A stretch of 50,623 bases of DNA from an uncultured bacterium. GTDB lineage: Bacteria > Cyanobacteriota > Vampirovibrionia > Gastranaerophilales > Gastranaerophilaceae. How positions within the stretch are numbered: position 1 is the first letter of the stretch; each line of letters starts with the position of its first letter. The translations under genes were made by a program, and so were the position numbers. Shown here piece by piece: positions 1 to 7,803 of this stretch. Location: the NCBI GenBank assembly GCA_900549855.1, contig URPS01000015.1, positions 1 through 50,623 on the forward strand, read 5' to 3'. The notes under the pieces are model-generated. The model worked only from the letters and a program-made list of their open reading frames with translations, did no database searches and was not told where the DNA came from.

Positions 1-66
1 CTTACATCAAGTTTGGTGGGGAAAATATAATCTAATTACATTTACCCCCATCTTACATTAAGTTTT
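1..66. repeat. Short direct repeat at window edge
   Basis: A 14-base motif beginning CTTACAT and ending AAGTTT occurs at 1-14 and again at 52-65 with one mismatch. Between the copies lies an imperfect GGGGAAA/TTTACCCC inverted repeat. The block sits just before a terminator, so it is probably the 3' flank of a gene outside the window. Nothing coding is visible here. Confidence 0.4.
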
Positions 67-67
67 A

Positions 68-92
68 AGCCTCATTCTGGGGCTTTTTTTTA
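68..92 (+). terminator. Rho-independent terminator of an upstream gene
   Basis: The arms AGCCTC and GGGGCT pair (one G-T) around the loop ATTCT and are followed by eight T on the plus strand. It should end transcription arriving from a gene left of the window. Confidence 0.6.
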
Positions 93-371
93 TGCCTAAA
101 TTGCAACGTCTTTTTTACTATAAATATTAAGTTTTGTAAAACATTTCTAAAATACATAGTATTTTTGTAATAAATCTTAACAAAAAGCTTGAATAATATA
201 TACTTATGATATATTATAAGTATATAAGAAATGTTTGTTATGTGTTCGTAATTTCTTATAAAAGTGAAATCTTGCAAGGTGTTTCTCTTTATCATAAAAC
301 CTAACATCTACCCTACTTTAAAACACGGTACATACTATAAAAAGGTATATACCAAACGTTTAACCTTATCC
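93..371. other. AT-rich leader region before the sigma factor gene
   Basis: This stretch is very AT-rich, with alternating TA tracts around 196-226. I see no convincing ORF; the minus-strand reading frame across it is low-complexity and has no ribosome binding site. It presumably holds the promoter of the sigma factor gene at 437, but no single -35/-10 pair stands out. Confidence 0.4.
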
Positions 372-407
372 CTCAATTTACCACTCAATTTACCACTCAA
401 TTTACCC
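372..407 (+). repeat. Three 12-bp tandem repeats upstream of sigma factor gene
   Basis: The unit CTCAATTTACCA occurs at 372-383, 384-395 and 396-407, the last with one change at its end, and runs into a C-rich tract. It lies 30 bases before the sigma factor ATG and just upstream of its ribosome binding site, so it should be in the mRNA leader or at the promoter. It could be a repeated protein-binding site or a simple replication-slippage product. Confidence 0.85.
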
Positions 408-436
408 CCCCCATTTAACCCAAGGAGCCTAACAGT

Positions 437-1324
437 ATGAAAGAACAATTAATTAATATGAAAAGAACAACAAATCCTGCAAGAAATGGATTTATGTCAT
501 TCAATGATGATGAAATGAGTTTGTATTTAAGAAAAATCAATTCTATCCCTTCATTAACATGTGAAGAAGAGAAAGAAGTTGCATTAAGAGCAAAAAAAGG
601 TGACAAGACTGCAAAAAAAGAATTAGTACAATCTAACTTGAAACTTGTTTTAACAATTGCAAGAAAAGCAATTCATGTATCTAAAATTCCTATGATTGAT
701 TTAATTCAAGAAGGTAATTTAGGTTTGATGGTTGCTGCAGAAAAATTCAATCCGGAATTAGGTTACAGATTTTCTACTTATGCAAGCTGGTGGATAAAAC
801 AAGCTATGTTCAAAGCAATTTCTGAACAATCTTATTGTATGAAAATTCCTGTATACATTCAAGAAACATTGTCAAAATTCTCTAAAGTAAAAAGAGAAAT
901 GGAAAGAGCATATAATTGCCAAGTTACAAATAAAGATGTTGCAGAAAAAATGAATATTGAACCTGAAAAAATTGACACATTTTTATCTGCATATTCAACA
1001 ACTGTATCAATAGAAGGAAGTTTTGACGCTAAAAACGGAAGCGAACTAAATGTTGCTGATGTTTTAGAAGATAAAAATACACAAGTTGAAGATAATATTG
1101 AATATGAAGAACTTAAAAAAGAAATTTCCAATGTAGTATCTACATTAAAAGACCGTGAACAAACTGTTATTAAAATGAGATTTGGTTTAGAAAACTGCGT
1201 TAAGACTACATTAGAAGATATTGGCAAAATGTATGGTGTCACAAAAGAATGTATCAGACAAACTGAAATGAGAGCTTTAAACAAACTAAAAGCTAATTGT
1301 ACATTAACTTGCTATGCTGATTAA
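437..1324 (+). CDS. RNA polymerase sigma-70 family factor, RpoD-like but divergent
   Basis: The 295-aa protein directs RNA polymerase to promoters. It has the sigma-70 layout without region 1.1: region 1.2 near residues 26-45 (DEMSLYLRKI), region 2 with LVQSNLKLVL and DLIQEGNLGLM, region 2.3-2.4 with FSTYASWWIKQ, region 3, and a C-terminal region 4.2 helix-turn-helix (TLEDIGKMYGVTKECIRQ). Start choice: AAGGAG at 422-427 precedes the ATG by 9 nt. It differs from a housekeeping RpoD where most are nearly invariant: the residue matching E. coli Thr440 is Phe, and the usual RTIRIPVH is replaced by YCMKIPVY. I therefore read it as a group 2 or alternative sigma factor rather than the primary one. 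It stands alone, preceded by a triple 12-bp repeat. Confidence 0.93.
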   Translation: MKEQLINMKRTTNPARNGFMSFNDDEMSLYLRKINSIPSLTCEEEKEVALRAKKGDKTAKKELVQSNLKLVLTIARKAIHVSKIPMIDLIQEGNLGLMVAAEKFNPELGYRFSTYASWWIKQAMFKAISEQSYCMKIPVYIQETLSKFSKVKREMERAYNCQVTNKDVAEKMNIEPEKIDTFLSAYSTTVSIEGSFDAKNGSELNVADVLEDKNTQVEDNIEYEELKKEISNVVSTLKDREQTVIKMRFGLENCVKTTLEDIGKMYGVTKECIRQTEMRALNKLKANCTLTCYAD

Positions 1325-1429
1325 TTACTAGCTTGCCAAAATTCGCCTTCATAATACTTTACAAAATAGCAAATTATTGATAATAAATTTGTTTATTAAT
1401 ATAATAGATATGGAGTGTGAAGGTGAATT

Positions 1430-1930
1430 ATGGTAAAAGTCTTAAACATTGGTTCTGCCGGTTTTAAACAGAATTCTTACGGTAATATACAAAGAATTGG
1501 TACACAAAATGGTAGAGTCGTCTATAGAGTCATTGATTCTGATGGAACTGAAACGGGAAAATTGAGTGTTCCACAGGAAGAAACTGATAAGTTTGAATCA
1601 GCTTACAAAGATGTAATGGACGCAGCGCCAAAAATTCAAAAGTTCGTTATGGAGAATTCTTCTGATGAAGATATAAAAAAGCGCAGAAATAAATCAAGAT
1701 TGATTGTTGGAGCCGGGGGCTTGTTGGGGGCTGCACTACCAATCGCTTTAATAAAAAATTTATCAACCACCAAAAGAGTTCTTTCTACTGTAGGTGGTAT
1801 TATTGCCGGAATTTCTGCCGGCTTTGCTGCTTCTTTAGCCGCAACTACACCTCCGGGAACTTATAAATTTGCAAAAGCAACCAGAACATTTGCTAAGTTG
1901 GATATTCAACCGATTGAAGAAGATAAATAG
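1430..1930 (+). CDS. Unknown membrane protein with two glycine-rich helices
   Basis: This 166-aa protein is not one I recognise. The N-terminal half is polar and might be a small beta domain (NGRVVYRVIDSDGTETGKL). It is followed by a short basic stretch (KKRRNKSR) and two Gly/Ala-rich hydrophobic segments at about residues 90-110 and 117-138, whose small-residue spacing resembles helix-packing hairpins. There is no signal peptide. A purine-rich GGAG/AAGG region at 1411-1421 precedes the ATG. It lies alone between the sigma factor and a terminator. Likely lineage-restricted; function unknown. Confidence 0.75.
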   Translation: MVKVLNIGSAGFKQNSYGNIQRIGTQNGRVVYRVIDSDGTETGKLSVPQEETDKFESAYKDVMDAAPKIQKFVMENSSDEDIKKRRNKSRLIVGAGGLLGAALPIALIKNLSTTKRVLSTVGGIIAGISAGFAASLAATTPPGTYKFAKATRTFAKLDIQPIEEDK

Positions 1931-2081
1931 GGTCGATTTAACTAACTAAACAAAAACCCACCCGCATCTGTAAGGCTCAGCATAGCTGCGCCAACAGCTG
2001 CGACCTCCCTAACTAGGGCGGTTATTCCTTCACTTGTTAGAGAAGAGATAGATATTTCTAAAACTTATTTCTTTCAGCAAA
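1931..2081. other. Intergenic spacer with GC-richer repeat-like segment
   Basis: Between the convergent genes lies a GC-richer stretch at about 1968-2030 with small inverted repeats (CCCTAACTAGGG at about 2008-2019). It looks like a decayed member of the dispersed repeat families seen elsewhere in the window. No coding potential is visible. Confidence 0.4.
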
Positions 2082-2112
2082 AAAAAGATGACGCAATATG
2101 CGTCATCTTTTT
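2082..2112. terminator. Bidirectional terminator, 14-bp perfect stem
   Basis: AAAAAGATGACGCA at 2082-2095 pairs perfectly with 2099-2112 around the loop ATA, giving U-tracts on both strands. It serves the minus-strand ppdK gene and the plus-strand gene ending at 1930. Confidence 0.92.
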
Positions 2113-2136
2113 GGTAAATCGAATTTGTCGAATATC

Positions 2137-4782
2137 CTATTTGCTTTCTACAACAGCTTGAGCTGCAGCAAGTTTCGCTTGAGGAATTCTGAATGGAGAA
2201 CAAGAAACGTAGTTCAAACCAATTCTGTGGCAGAATTTCACTGAATCAGGGTCGCCACCGTGTTCTCCACAAACACCGCCAACAAGTCTTGAATTAACAG
2301 AATGTCCTAACTTCATAGACATTTCAATCAATTGTCCAACACCTTTTTGGTCAAGTGTTGCAAATGGGTTTGCAGAAAGAATTTTTTGTTCTACATATCT
2401 GTTCAAGAATTTACCTTCCGCATCATCTCTTGAGTAACCGAATGTCATTTGAGTAAGGTCATTTGTACCAAAAGAGAAGAACTCTGCATATTCAGCGATT
2501 TCATCTGCCGTAAGTGCTGCACGAGGAATTTCAATCATAGTACCAAATTTATATTCAACCTTAATGCCTTTTTCTAACATAACGATTTCAGCTACTTTTT
2601 CAAGAATTTCTTTTGCCACTTTTAATTCGTTTACGTGACCGATAAGAGGAATCATAACCCAAGGTTTAACATCAATACCTTCTTTTTTAACATCACAAGC
2701 TGCTTCAAAAATTGCTCTTACTTGCATTTCATTAATTTCAGGATAAGTTAAACCAAGTCTGCAACCTCTTAAGCCCATCATTGGGTTAGATTCAGAAAGT
2801 CCTTCTACAATATGTAAAAGTTCTTCTTTTTCAGTAGCATCTTGATTAAGAGCTTTTAAAGTAGCAACTTCTTTGATTAATTCTTCTTTAGAAGGTAAGA
2901 ATTCGTGAAGAGGTGGATCAAGAAGTCTTACTGTCATTGGCTTATCACCAATAGCTTTAAACATAGAATAGAAATCAGAATATTGCATTGGCAATAATTT
3001 GTCCAAAGCTTCTCTACGAGCTTCCGGAGTACCTGCAATAATCATCTTTTGAACCCAAGGAAGTCTATCAGGATCCATAAACATGTGTTCTGTTCTACAT
3101 AGACCTACACCTTCAGCACCAAATTTCAATGCATTTTCAATATCTTTTGGAGTATCAGCATTAGCTTCTACGTGGATTTCTCTAATTTCGTCAACCCAGT
3201 TAAAGAATGTATTCCAGTTGTCGTCAATTTTAGCATCTACTAATTTTACAGCGCCTGCCATAACAATACCTTTTCCGCCATCAAGAGAAATAATTTCATC
3301 TTTATGGTATACAGTGCCATCTGCACCGGTTAAAGTTTCTTTTGCAAGATCAATTTTCATATCTTCACAACCAGAAACACAAGGTTTACCCATACCTTTC
3401 GCAACAACAGCTGCGTGAGATGTAGCGCCGCCTCTAAGTGTTAAAACACCTTGAGCAACTGCCATGCCGTGAATATCATCTGGACAAGTTTCTACACGAA
3501 CTAAGATAACTTTTTCACCTGCTTCGCCTCTTTGAGCTGCTTCTTCAGTATCAAATACAATCTTACCAACAGCTGCACCAGGAGATGCGTTTACACCGTG
3601 AGCAATCTTTGTTGCTTCTTCCATTGCTTTTGCATCAAAACAAGGAAGCAAGATTTGGTTAACTGAATATGGGTCAACCAATTGAATAGCACGTTCTTTT
3701 GTAATGATACCTTCTTTACACATATCAACTGCAATTTTAACAGCAGCAGCGGCAGTTCTCTTACCGTTACGTGTTTGAAGAATGTATAATTTACCTTTTT
3801 CGATTGTGAATTCCATATCTTGAACATCTTTGTAACCAAGTTCAAGTTTTTTAGCAATATCAACATATTGTTTGTACAAGTCAGGCATTTCTGTTTCAAG
3901 TTCAGCAATAGGTTTTGGAGTTCTGATACCTGCAACAACGTCTTCACCTTGAGCGTTTGTCAAATATTCACCGTAGAATTTGTTTTCACCGGTTGCAGGG
4001 TTACGAGTGAATGAAACACCTGTAGCACAATCATCACCCATATTACCGAATACCATAGTCTGAACGTTTACTGCAGTACCGAAGTTGTGATCAATCTTGT
4101 TCATATTTCTGTAAGCTACTGCACGTGGAATGTTCCAAGAACGGAATACTGCTTCAATAGCTTCTTGAAGTTGAACATAAGGATCTTGTGGAAAATCCTT
4201 GCCTGTAACTTCTTTGATAACATTTTTATAAACAGGGATAAGAGATTTCCAACCTTCTGCAGAAATTTCTGTATCAGATTTAACACCTTCTCTTTCCTTA
4301 ACTTTTTCAACTTCTGACTCAAAATATTTTTGTCTATCCATTTCCCAAGCAACAGAACCGAACATAGTTAAAAATCTTCTGTATGAATCGTAGCAGAATC
4401 TAGGGTTATTTGTTAATTTAATCATAGCTTCTACTGTTTCATCATTTAAGCCTAAGTTTAATATAGTTTCCATCATGCCGGGCATTGAAACTCTTGCACC
4501 GGAACGAACAGATACAAGAAGTGGATTATGAATGTCACCAAATTTTTTACCGGTTTGACCTTCAACATCCTTTAAAGCTGCTTTAACTTCATCCATCAAA
4601 CCTTCCGGCATTTTATTACCATTGTTAATATAATCCATACAAGTTTCAGTTGTAATAGTTAATCCAGGAGGTACAGGTAAACCTAAATTTGTCATTTCTG
4701 CAAGGTTAGCACCTTTACCGCCTAAAAGATTACGCATATCAGCGTTTCCTTCACGGAATAGCCATACTCTTTTTTGAGTCAT
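2137..4782 (-). CDS. ppdK: Pyruvate, phosphate dikinase
   Basis: The 881-aa cytoplasmic enzyme interconverts pyruvate + ATP + Pi and phosphoenolpyruvate + AMP + PPi, either as a glycolytic step conserving PPi or in gluconeogenesis. All three domains are present: the N-terminal ATP-grasp domain (GGKGANLAEM, residues 21-30; VSVRSGARVSMPGM), the swivelling phosphohistidine domain with GGATSHAAVVAKG (catalytic His about 456), and the C-terminal PEP-binding barrel ending in GGVCGEHGGDP with the active-site Cys. The length is normal for bacterial PPDK. The start is supported by AAGGAG six bases before the ATG. It is monocistronic with its own terminator at 2082-2112. With GAPDH and enolase also in the window it completes part of lower glycolysis. 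Confidence 0.98.
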   Translation of the reverse strand: MTQKRVWLFREGNADMRNLLGGKGANLAEMTNLGLPVPPGLTITTETCMDYINNGNKMPEGLMDEVKAALKDVEGQTGKKFGDIHNPLLVSVRSGARVSMPGMMETILNLGLNDETVEAMIKLTNNPRFCYDSYRRFLTMFGSVAWEMDRQKYFESEVEKVKEREGVKSDTEISAEGWKSLIPVYKNVIKEVTGKDFPQDPYVQLQEAIEAVFRSWNIPRAVAYRNMNKIDHNFGTAVNVQTMVFGNMGDDCATGVSFTRNPATGENKFYGEYLTNAQGEDVVAGIRTPKPIAELETEMPDLYKQYVDIAKKLELGYKDVQDMEFTIEKGKLYILQTRNGKRTAAAAVKIAVDMCKEGIITKERAIQLVDPYSVNQILLPCFDAKAMEEATKIAHGVNASPGAAVGKIVFDTEEAAQRGEAGEKVILVRVETCPDDIHGMAVAQGVLTLRGGATSHAAVVAKGMGKPCVSGCEDMKIDLAKETLTGADGTVYHKDEIISLDGGKGIVMAGAVKLVDAKIDDNWNTFFNWVDEIREIHVEANADTPKDIENALKFGAEGVGLCRTEHMFMDPDRLPWVQKMIIAGTPEARREALDKLLPMQYSDFYSMFKAIGDKPMTVRLLDPPLHEFLPSKEELIKEVATLKALNQDATEKEELLHIVEGLSESNPMMGLRGCRLGLTYPEINEMQVRAIFEAACDVKKEGIDVKPWVMIPLIGHVNELKVAKEILEKVAEIVMLEKGIKVEYKFGTMIEIPRAALTADEIAEYAEFFSFGTNDLTQMTFGYSRDDAEGKFLNRYVEQKILSANPFATLDQKGVGQLIEMSMKLGHSVNSRLVGGVCGEHGGDPDSVKFCHRIGLNYVSCSPFRIPQAKLAAAQAVVESK

Positions 4783-4883
4783 CTATTTCTCCTTTTCATA
4801 TATCTAGTAATACGCTCTATATAAAAATCTATTATAGTAAATAAATTTTAACATGAAGTAAACAGTATGTATATAAAATGTGT

Positions 4884-4900
4884 GTTAACATTTGTAACAA
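4884..4900 (+). promoter_or_regulatory. TTGTAACAA-type motif upstream of small gene
   Basis: GTTAACATTTGTAACAA resembles sites found upstream of several other genes in this window, the best being the 17-bp palindrome at 32085-32101. It may be an operator; no regulator is identified. Confidence 0.35.
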
Positions 4901-4940
4901 TGATTTTTAAGCAAGGCAATTTTTAGAGAGAATTTGTTTT

Positions 4941-4946
4941 TATAAT
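4941..4946 (+). promoter_or_regulatory. -10 element TATAAT of the 85-aa gene
   Basis: A consensus TATAAT lies 34 bases before the ATG at 4980, placing the start site near 4953 and leaving room for the GGAGG ribosome binding site. No good -35 hexamer is visible at the usual distance. Confidence 0.55.
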
Positions 4947-4979
4947 TAGTGTAGAAGTAAAAATTGGAGGTTTTATAGT

Positions 4980-5237
4980 ATGGCAGGAATTAATCCAACA
5001 GACACAGGTGTTCAACAACCGGCATTTAGAGGTATTAAAAATACTTTAAATAAATTGGGAAAAAACAAAAAAATGACAGCTCAAATGGAACAAATAGCAG
5101 GTTTAACTTGTGCAAATCAGGTTAAAGATCCTGCGGTATTAAAAGAAATCGTTTTAAAAGAAAGTACATTAGGTCACAATGATTTTGTAAAAGGTTTGTT
5201 ATCAAGCGAAGCAGCTAAGAATCTTTATAAAAAGTAA
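4980..5237 (+). CDS. Unknown small protein, 85 aa
   Basis: Not a family I recognise. The protein is basic, soluble and mostly helical in appearance, starting MAGINPTDTGVQQPAFRG and ending in lysines. The first ~20 residues look like a disordered tail and the rest like one compact helical domain (TAQMEQIAGLTCANQVKDP). A strong ribosome binding site (GGAGG at 4966-4970) precedes the ATG, a consensus -10 lies further up, and a good terminator follows, so it is very likely a real monocistronic gene. The minus-strand gene at 6102-6353 also opens with MAG. Confidence 0.8.
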   Translation: MAGINPTDTGVQQPAFRGIKNTLNKLGKNKKMTAQMEQIAGLTCANQVKDPAVLKEIVLKESTLGHNDFVKGLLSSEAAKNLYKK

Positions 5238-5249
5238 TTGAATTGATTC

Positions 5250-5288
5250 GGTGGGGAAAGCGTTTGCGTCCCCACCAAATTTTTATAT
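5250..5288 (+). terminator. Rho-independent terminator
   Basis: GGTGGGGA at 5250-5257 pairs with TCCCCACC at 5269-5276, followed by AAATTTTTATATTTTTT. It ends the 85-aa gene and sits immediately before the promoter of the ABC ATPase. Confidence 0.85.
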
Positions 5289-5298
5289 TTTTTTGATG

Positions 5299-5313
5299 TA
5301 AAATAACCATATG
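5299..5313 (+). promoter_or_regulatory. Leaderless-type promoter of the ABC ATPase gene
   Basis: The -10 hexamer TAAAAT at 5299-5304 ends exactly 6 nt before the ATG at 5311, so the predicted first base of the mRNA is at the start codon. No Shine-Dalgarno sequence is present. Confidence 0.6.
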
Positions 5314-6039
5314 GCTTTGATTGAAATAAAAAATATTGTAAAAACATATTTTACAGAAGATGAGAGTTTCAATGCACTAAATGGCGTTTCTTTTTCTGTT
5401 GAAAAAGGTGAATTTGTCGCAATTATGGGAACTTCCGGTTCAGGAAAATCGACTTGCATGAACACTCTGGGAACTTTAGATAGACCAACGAGCGGAAGTT
5501 ATCATCTTGACGGAGTTGATGTTTTTTCATTAAATCAAGAAGAATTATCTGATATAAGAAACAACAAAATTGGCTTTGTTTTTCAAGGATTTAACCTAAT
5601 TTCAAGAACTTCTGCTTTAGAAAATGTTGAGCTTCCTATGATTTATAAAGGAATTCCGGAAGAGGAAAGACATAAAAGAGCGAAAGAAGCACTGGAAATT
5701 GTTGGGTTAAAAAATCGTGAAAGCCACATGCCAAACCAAATGTCAGGCGGTCAACAGCAAAGAGTTGCAATCGCAAGAGCTTTAGTAAACGATGCTCCGT
5801 TGATTTTAGCCGATGAACCAACCGGAAATCTTGATACAAAAACCAGCATAGAGGTAATGGAGTTTTTTGTTCGTTTAAACAAAGGTTTTAACGGTAAAGA
5901 AGGCAAAACTATTGTTCTCGTAACTCACGAGCCTGATATTGCAGAATATTGTTCAAGAATAATCAGATTTAAAGATGGAAACATTGTTTCTGATTTGCCA
6001 AAAGACGAATGGATGAAAATTAGAAATCGAGAAACATAA
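5311..6039 (+). CDS. ABC transporter ATP-binding protein, LolD/MacB type
   Basis: The 242-aa ATPase subunit belongs to the MacB/LolD (FtsE-like) branch, which drives lipoprotein sorting, macrolide/peptide export or related mechanotransmission at the inner membrane. Walker A is GTSGSGKST (about residues 40-48), the Q-loop is in GFVFQGFNLI, the signature is MSGGQQQRVAIARAL, Walker B with the catalytic Glu is LILADEPTGNLD, and the H-loop is VTHEPD. The branch is clear from EPTGNLDTKT. No permease lies beside it, so the partner must be encoded elsewhere and the substrate cannot be told. The upstream sequence has a -10 element but no ribosome binding site. Confidence 0.93.
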   Translation: MALIEIKNIVKTYFTEDESFNALNGVSFSVEKGEFVAIMGTSGSGKSTCMNTLGTLDRPTSGSYHLDGVDVFSLNQEELSDIRNNKIGFVFQGFNLISRTSALENVELPMIYKGIPEEERHKRAKEALEIVGLKNRESHMPNQMSGGQQQRVAIARALVNDAPLILADEPTGNLDTKTSIEVMEFFVRLNKGFNGKEGKTIVLVTHEPDIAEYCSRIIRFKDGNIVSDLPKDEWMKIRNRET

Positions 6040-6050
6040 AATATAACACA

Positions 6051-6087
6051 AAAAAACGACTTCTTATTTTCAAAGAAGTCGTTTTTT
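6051..6087. terminator. Bidirectional terminator, 15-bp perfect stem
   Basis: AAAAAACGACTTCTT at 6051-6065 pairs perfectly with 6073-6087 across a 7-nt loop, giving U-tracts in both directions. It is shared by the convergent ABC ATPase gene and the small minus-strand gene. Confidence 0.93.
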
Positions 6088-6101
6088 ACAATTTTGATTT
6101 T

Positions 6102-6353
6102 CTAACCAAATGCCAGAGTCATACCTCCAAGTTTGTAACCAGCTTGCGTAGGACCATCTTGATAATCTCCAATACCAATATTAGTATTTACACCAACAAG
6201 ACTTCCATTATCAAAAGGATTGCCTCCACCATAATTGGCTGGTTCAACGTATCCGGTTCTTTCGACAGGGGCTGCTTTACTGCCTCCTTCAATACGAGGT
6301 GCAGATGTAACTCCTAAAAATGGTAATTTGTTAATTGCATCTAATCCTGCCAT
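6102..6353 (-). CDS. Unknown small Gly/Pro-rich protein, 83 aa
   Basis: Not a recognised family. The sequence is low in charge and rich in Gly, Asn and Pro (GYVEPANYGGGNPFDNGSLV), and ends in a short hydrophobic tail (GGMTLAFG). It looks like an extended or structural protein, with no signal peptide or membrane helix. GAGG lies 8 bases before the ATG on the minus strand, and a strong terminator follows, supporting a real gene. Confidence 0.65.
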   Translation of the reverse strand: MAGLDAINKLPFLGVTSAPRIEGGSKAAPVERTGYVEPANYGGGNPFDNGSLVGVNTNIGIGDYQDGPTQAGYKLGGMTLAFG

Positions 6354-6426
6354 AGTAATGTCCTCTATAACTGTACATATATAATAACGTTTCTAAATTT
6401 AAAAAATTGCATAATATATAAAAATC

Positions 6427-6464
6427 TTTACAAATATTAACAATAATACTATAATCACTTTATG
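6427..6464 (+). promoter_or_regulatory. Leaderless-type promoter of the LD-carboxypeptidase gene
   Basis: TTTACA at 6427-6432, a 17-bp spacer and TATAAT at 6450-6455 make a near-consensus promoter. The ATG begins 6 nt after the -10, so the transcript should start at or next to the start codon. No Shine-Dalgarno sequence exists. Confidence 0.8.
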
Positions 6465-7316
6465 AAAACGATTGGAATAATTGCACTTTCTGGTGTTATA
6501 GATAAAGAAAAATTAAATTTCGCCATTAATAATTTAAAAAGCCTTGGCTACAATGTAAAATTATCAAAAAACATTTTTGATACAAACAGATATTTGGCAG
6601 GCAATGATAATAATAAAATTAAAGAATTAGAAGAATTCTTCTCTAATCCGGAAATTGATATAATTATGACTGCTCGAGGCGGTTACGGTGCAATTCGTTT
6701 GATTGATAAAATTAACTATAATCTCCTAAAAAATCATCCTAAAATATTTACAGGTTTTTCTGATGTTACAGCACTTTTGCTAATGATATACAAGAAAACC
6801 GGCATGGTGACTTATCATGGGCTAATGGCCACTCCGGATTTTGGATTTGATTGTGAGATTGACGAATTCTCGTTTCAAAATTTTCAAGCTGCCATAAATG
6901 GCGAAGAACTAAATTTTGAAGGAAATAAAATTTACAGAGATGGGACGGCTGAAGGTATAATTTGGGGCGGCAATCTTGCAACATTAGTATCACTTTGCGG
7001 AACTAATTTTATTCCGAACGAGGATTTTATATTTTTTGCAGAAGATTTGAATGAGCCGGTCTATAAAATAGATAAAATGTTTACACAACTCTTTAACATT
7101 AAAGAATTCAAAAAATATTGCAAAGGGATAGTGTTAGGTGATTTTCTTGATTGTGGTAACGAAAAATGGCTTGAAGAATTCTTCGTTGAATTTTCTGAAA
7201 TTCATCAAATACCAATAGTTGGCGGACTTAAAATCACACATAATAGAAAAAAAATAACAATTCCAATAGGCAAAAATTCCATTTTAAGCGGAGCAAATTT
7301 AAAAATTCTAAAATAA
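6462..7316 (+). CDS. LD-carboxypeptidase, peptidase family S66 (LdcA-like)
   Basis: The 284-aa enzyme is of the muramoyltetrapeptide carboxypeptidase family, which removes the terminal D-Ala from the murein tetrapeptide during cell-wall recycling in the cytoplasm. The S66 triad is visible: Ser100 in FTGFSDVTALL, Glu194 in FFAEDLNEPVYKIDKM and His260 in ITHNRKKITIPIG. The ARGGYGAIRL motif preceding the nucleophile is also typical. Length is normal and there is no signal peptide. It is a single gene read from a leaderless-type promoter. Some S66 members act on microcin C or other peptides, so the exact substrate is not certain. Confidence 0.93.
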   Translation: MKTIGIIALSGVIDKEKLNFAINNLKSLGYNVKLSKNIFDTNRYLAGNDNNKIKELEEFFSNPEIDIIMTARGGYGAIRLIDKINYNLLKNHPKIFTGFSDVTALLLMIYKKTGMVTYHGLMATPDFGFDCEIDEFSFQNFQAAINGEELNFEGNKIYRDGTAEGIIWGGNLATLVSLCGTNFIPNEDFIFFAEDLNEPVYKIDKMFTQLFNIKEFKKYCKGIVLGDFLDCGNEKWLEEFFVEFSEIHQIPIVGGLKITHNRKKITIPIGKNSILSGANLKILK

Positions 7317-7317
7317 A

Positions 7318-7578
7318 AACCGTACCTCTGCCTATCGAAACACAGTCAAATTGATTTTGCCTATAAAACCTACTTCTTAAAAGTACAACACCCGCAAGGA
7401 TTACCTTAGTGCTGCTATGTTTCCATCCTGACACGGTTCGATATCTTACGCCATCATATTTTAAGCTATCAACAATCCTATAAACATAGGCAATTTTTCT
7501 GTACCCCTCACAGCAGGCTCTGCACCTCGCATAAGCGTTCGAGTCAAGAGATCCGCTAAGTCCCCGTGGAGTACGGCT
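7318..7578 (-). ncRNA. ffs: Signal recognition particle RNA, large bacterial type
   Basis: On the minus strand the core of SRP domain IV is plain: GTGTCAGG, then ATG-GAAA-CAT (plus 7417-7426), then AGCAGCAC. This is the canonical 5'-CAGG/3'-AGCA internal loop capped by a GNRA tetraloop that binds Ffh. The ends pair as CCGTAC (from 7576) with GTACGG (to 7320). An internal helix pairs TTGCCTAT (plus 7486-7493) with ATAGGCAA (plus 7357-7364). The resulting length of about 260 nt indicates the large form, with a 5' domain in the position of the Alu domain, rather than the ~100-nt 4.5S form. A T-run directly follows the terminal stem and should act as terminator. The exact ends are estimated from the pairing. 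Confidence 0.93.
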
Positions 7579-7753
7579 CTATTAATTTAGCATAAAAGAA
7601 ATGGAAATACAAGTTAAGGGTGTGCATTTAAAAACTCGGCAATAAATATTATTGGCTTTATAATTTACTTTCAAGTTTAGTGACAGGATTGCTTCGTACC
7701 CGCTCGCAAAGACGAAAAGAGCGTTTACTAGTTTATAAGTGTTTAATAAAAAG
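7579..7753. other. Spacer with a fragment of a dispersed repeat
   Basis: This spacer between the SRP RNA gene and the GH57 gene contains a piece at about 7685-7725 (GGATTGCTTCG ... CTCGCAAAGACG) that matches parts of the larger repeat at 16708-16907. I see no gene. The promoter of the minus-strand SRP RNA should lie just right of 7578 but is not obvious. Confidence 0.5.
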
Positions 7754-7784
7754 AGATGCACGGTGAAGAATTCACCGTGCATCT
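7754..7784. terminator. Terminator of the GH57 gene
   Basis: AGATGCACGGTGAA at 7754-7767 pairs perfectly with 7771-7784 around GAA. It lies just after the minus-strand gene, with T-rich flank on that strand. Confidence 0.8.
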
Positions 7785-7803
7785 TCTTGTTTAAACGAAT
7801 TTA

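Noticed and set aside
65..307. 80-aa minus-strand ORF at the left end
   Set aside because: Low-complexity AT-rich frame with a terminator inside it and no ribosome binding site.
859..1284. 141-aa minus-strand ORF inside the sigma factor gene
   Set aside because: Serine/leucine-rich antisense shadow of a conserved coding sequence.
5311..6039. ABC ATPase considered as the MlaF partner of the MlaE-type permease
   Set aside because: Its signature residues are those of the LolD/MacB branch, and it lies about 39 kb away.
7234..7434. 66-aa minus-strand ORF across the LD-carboxypeptidase end
   Set aside because: It covers the SRP RNA core, which explains the sequence fully.
7510..7540. GTTCGAGTC sequence resembling a tRNA T-loop
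   Set aside because: No acceptor or anticodon stem can be built around it, and it lies inside the SRP RNA.
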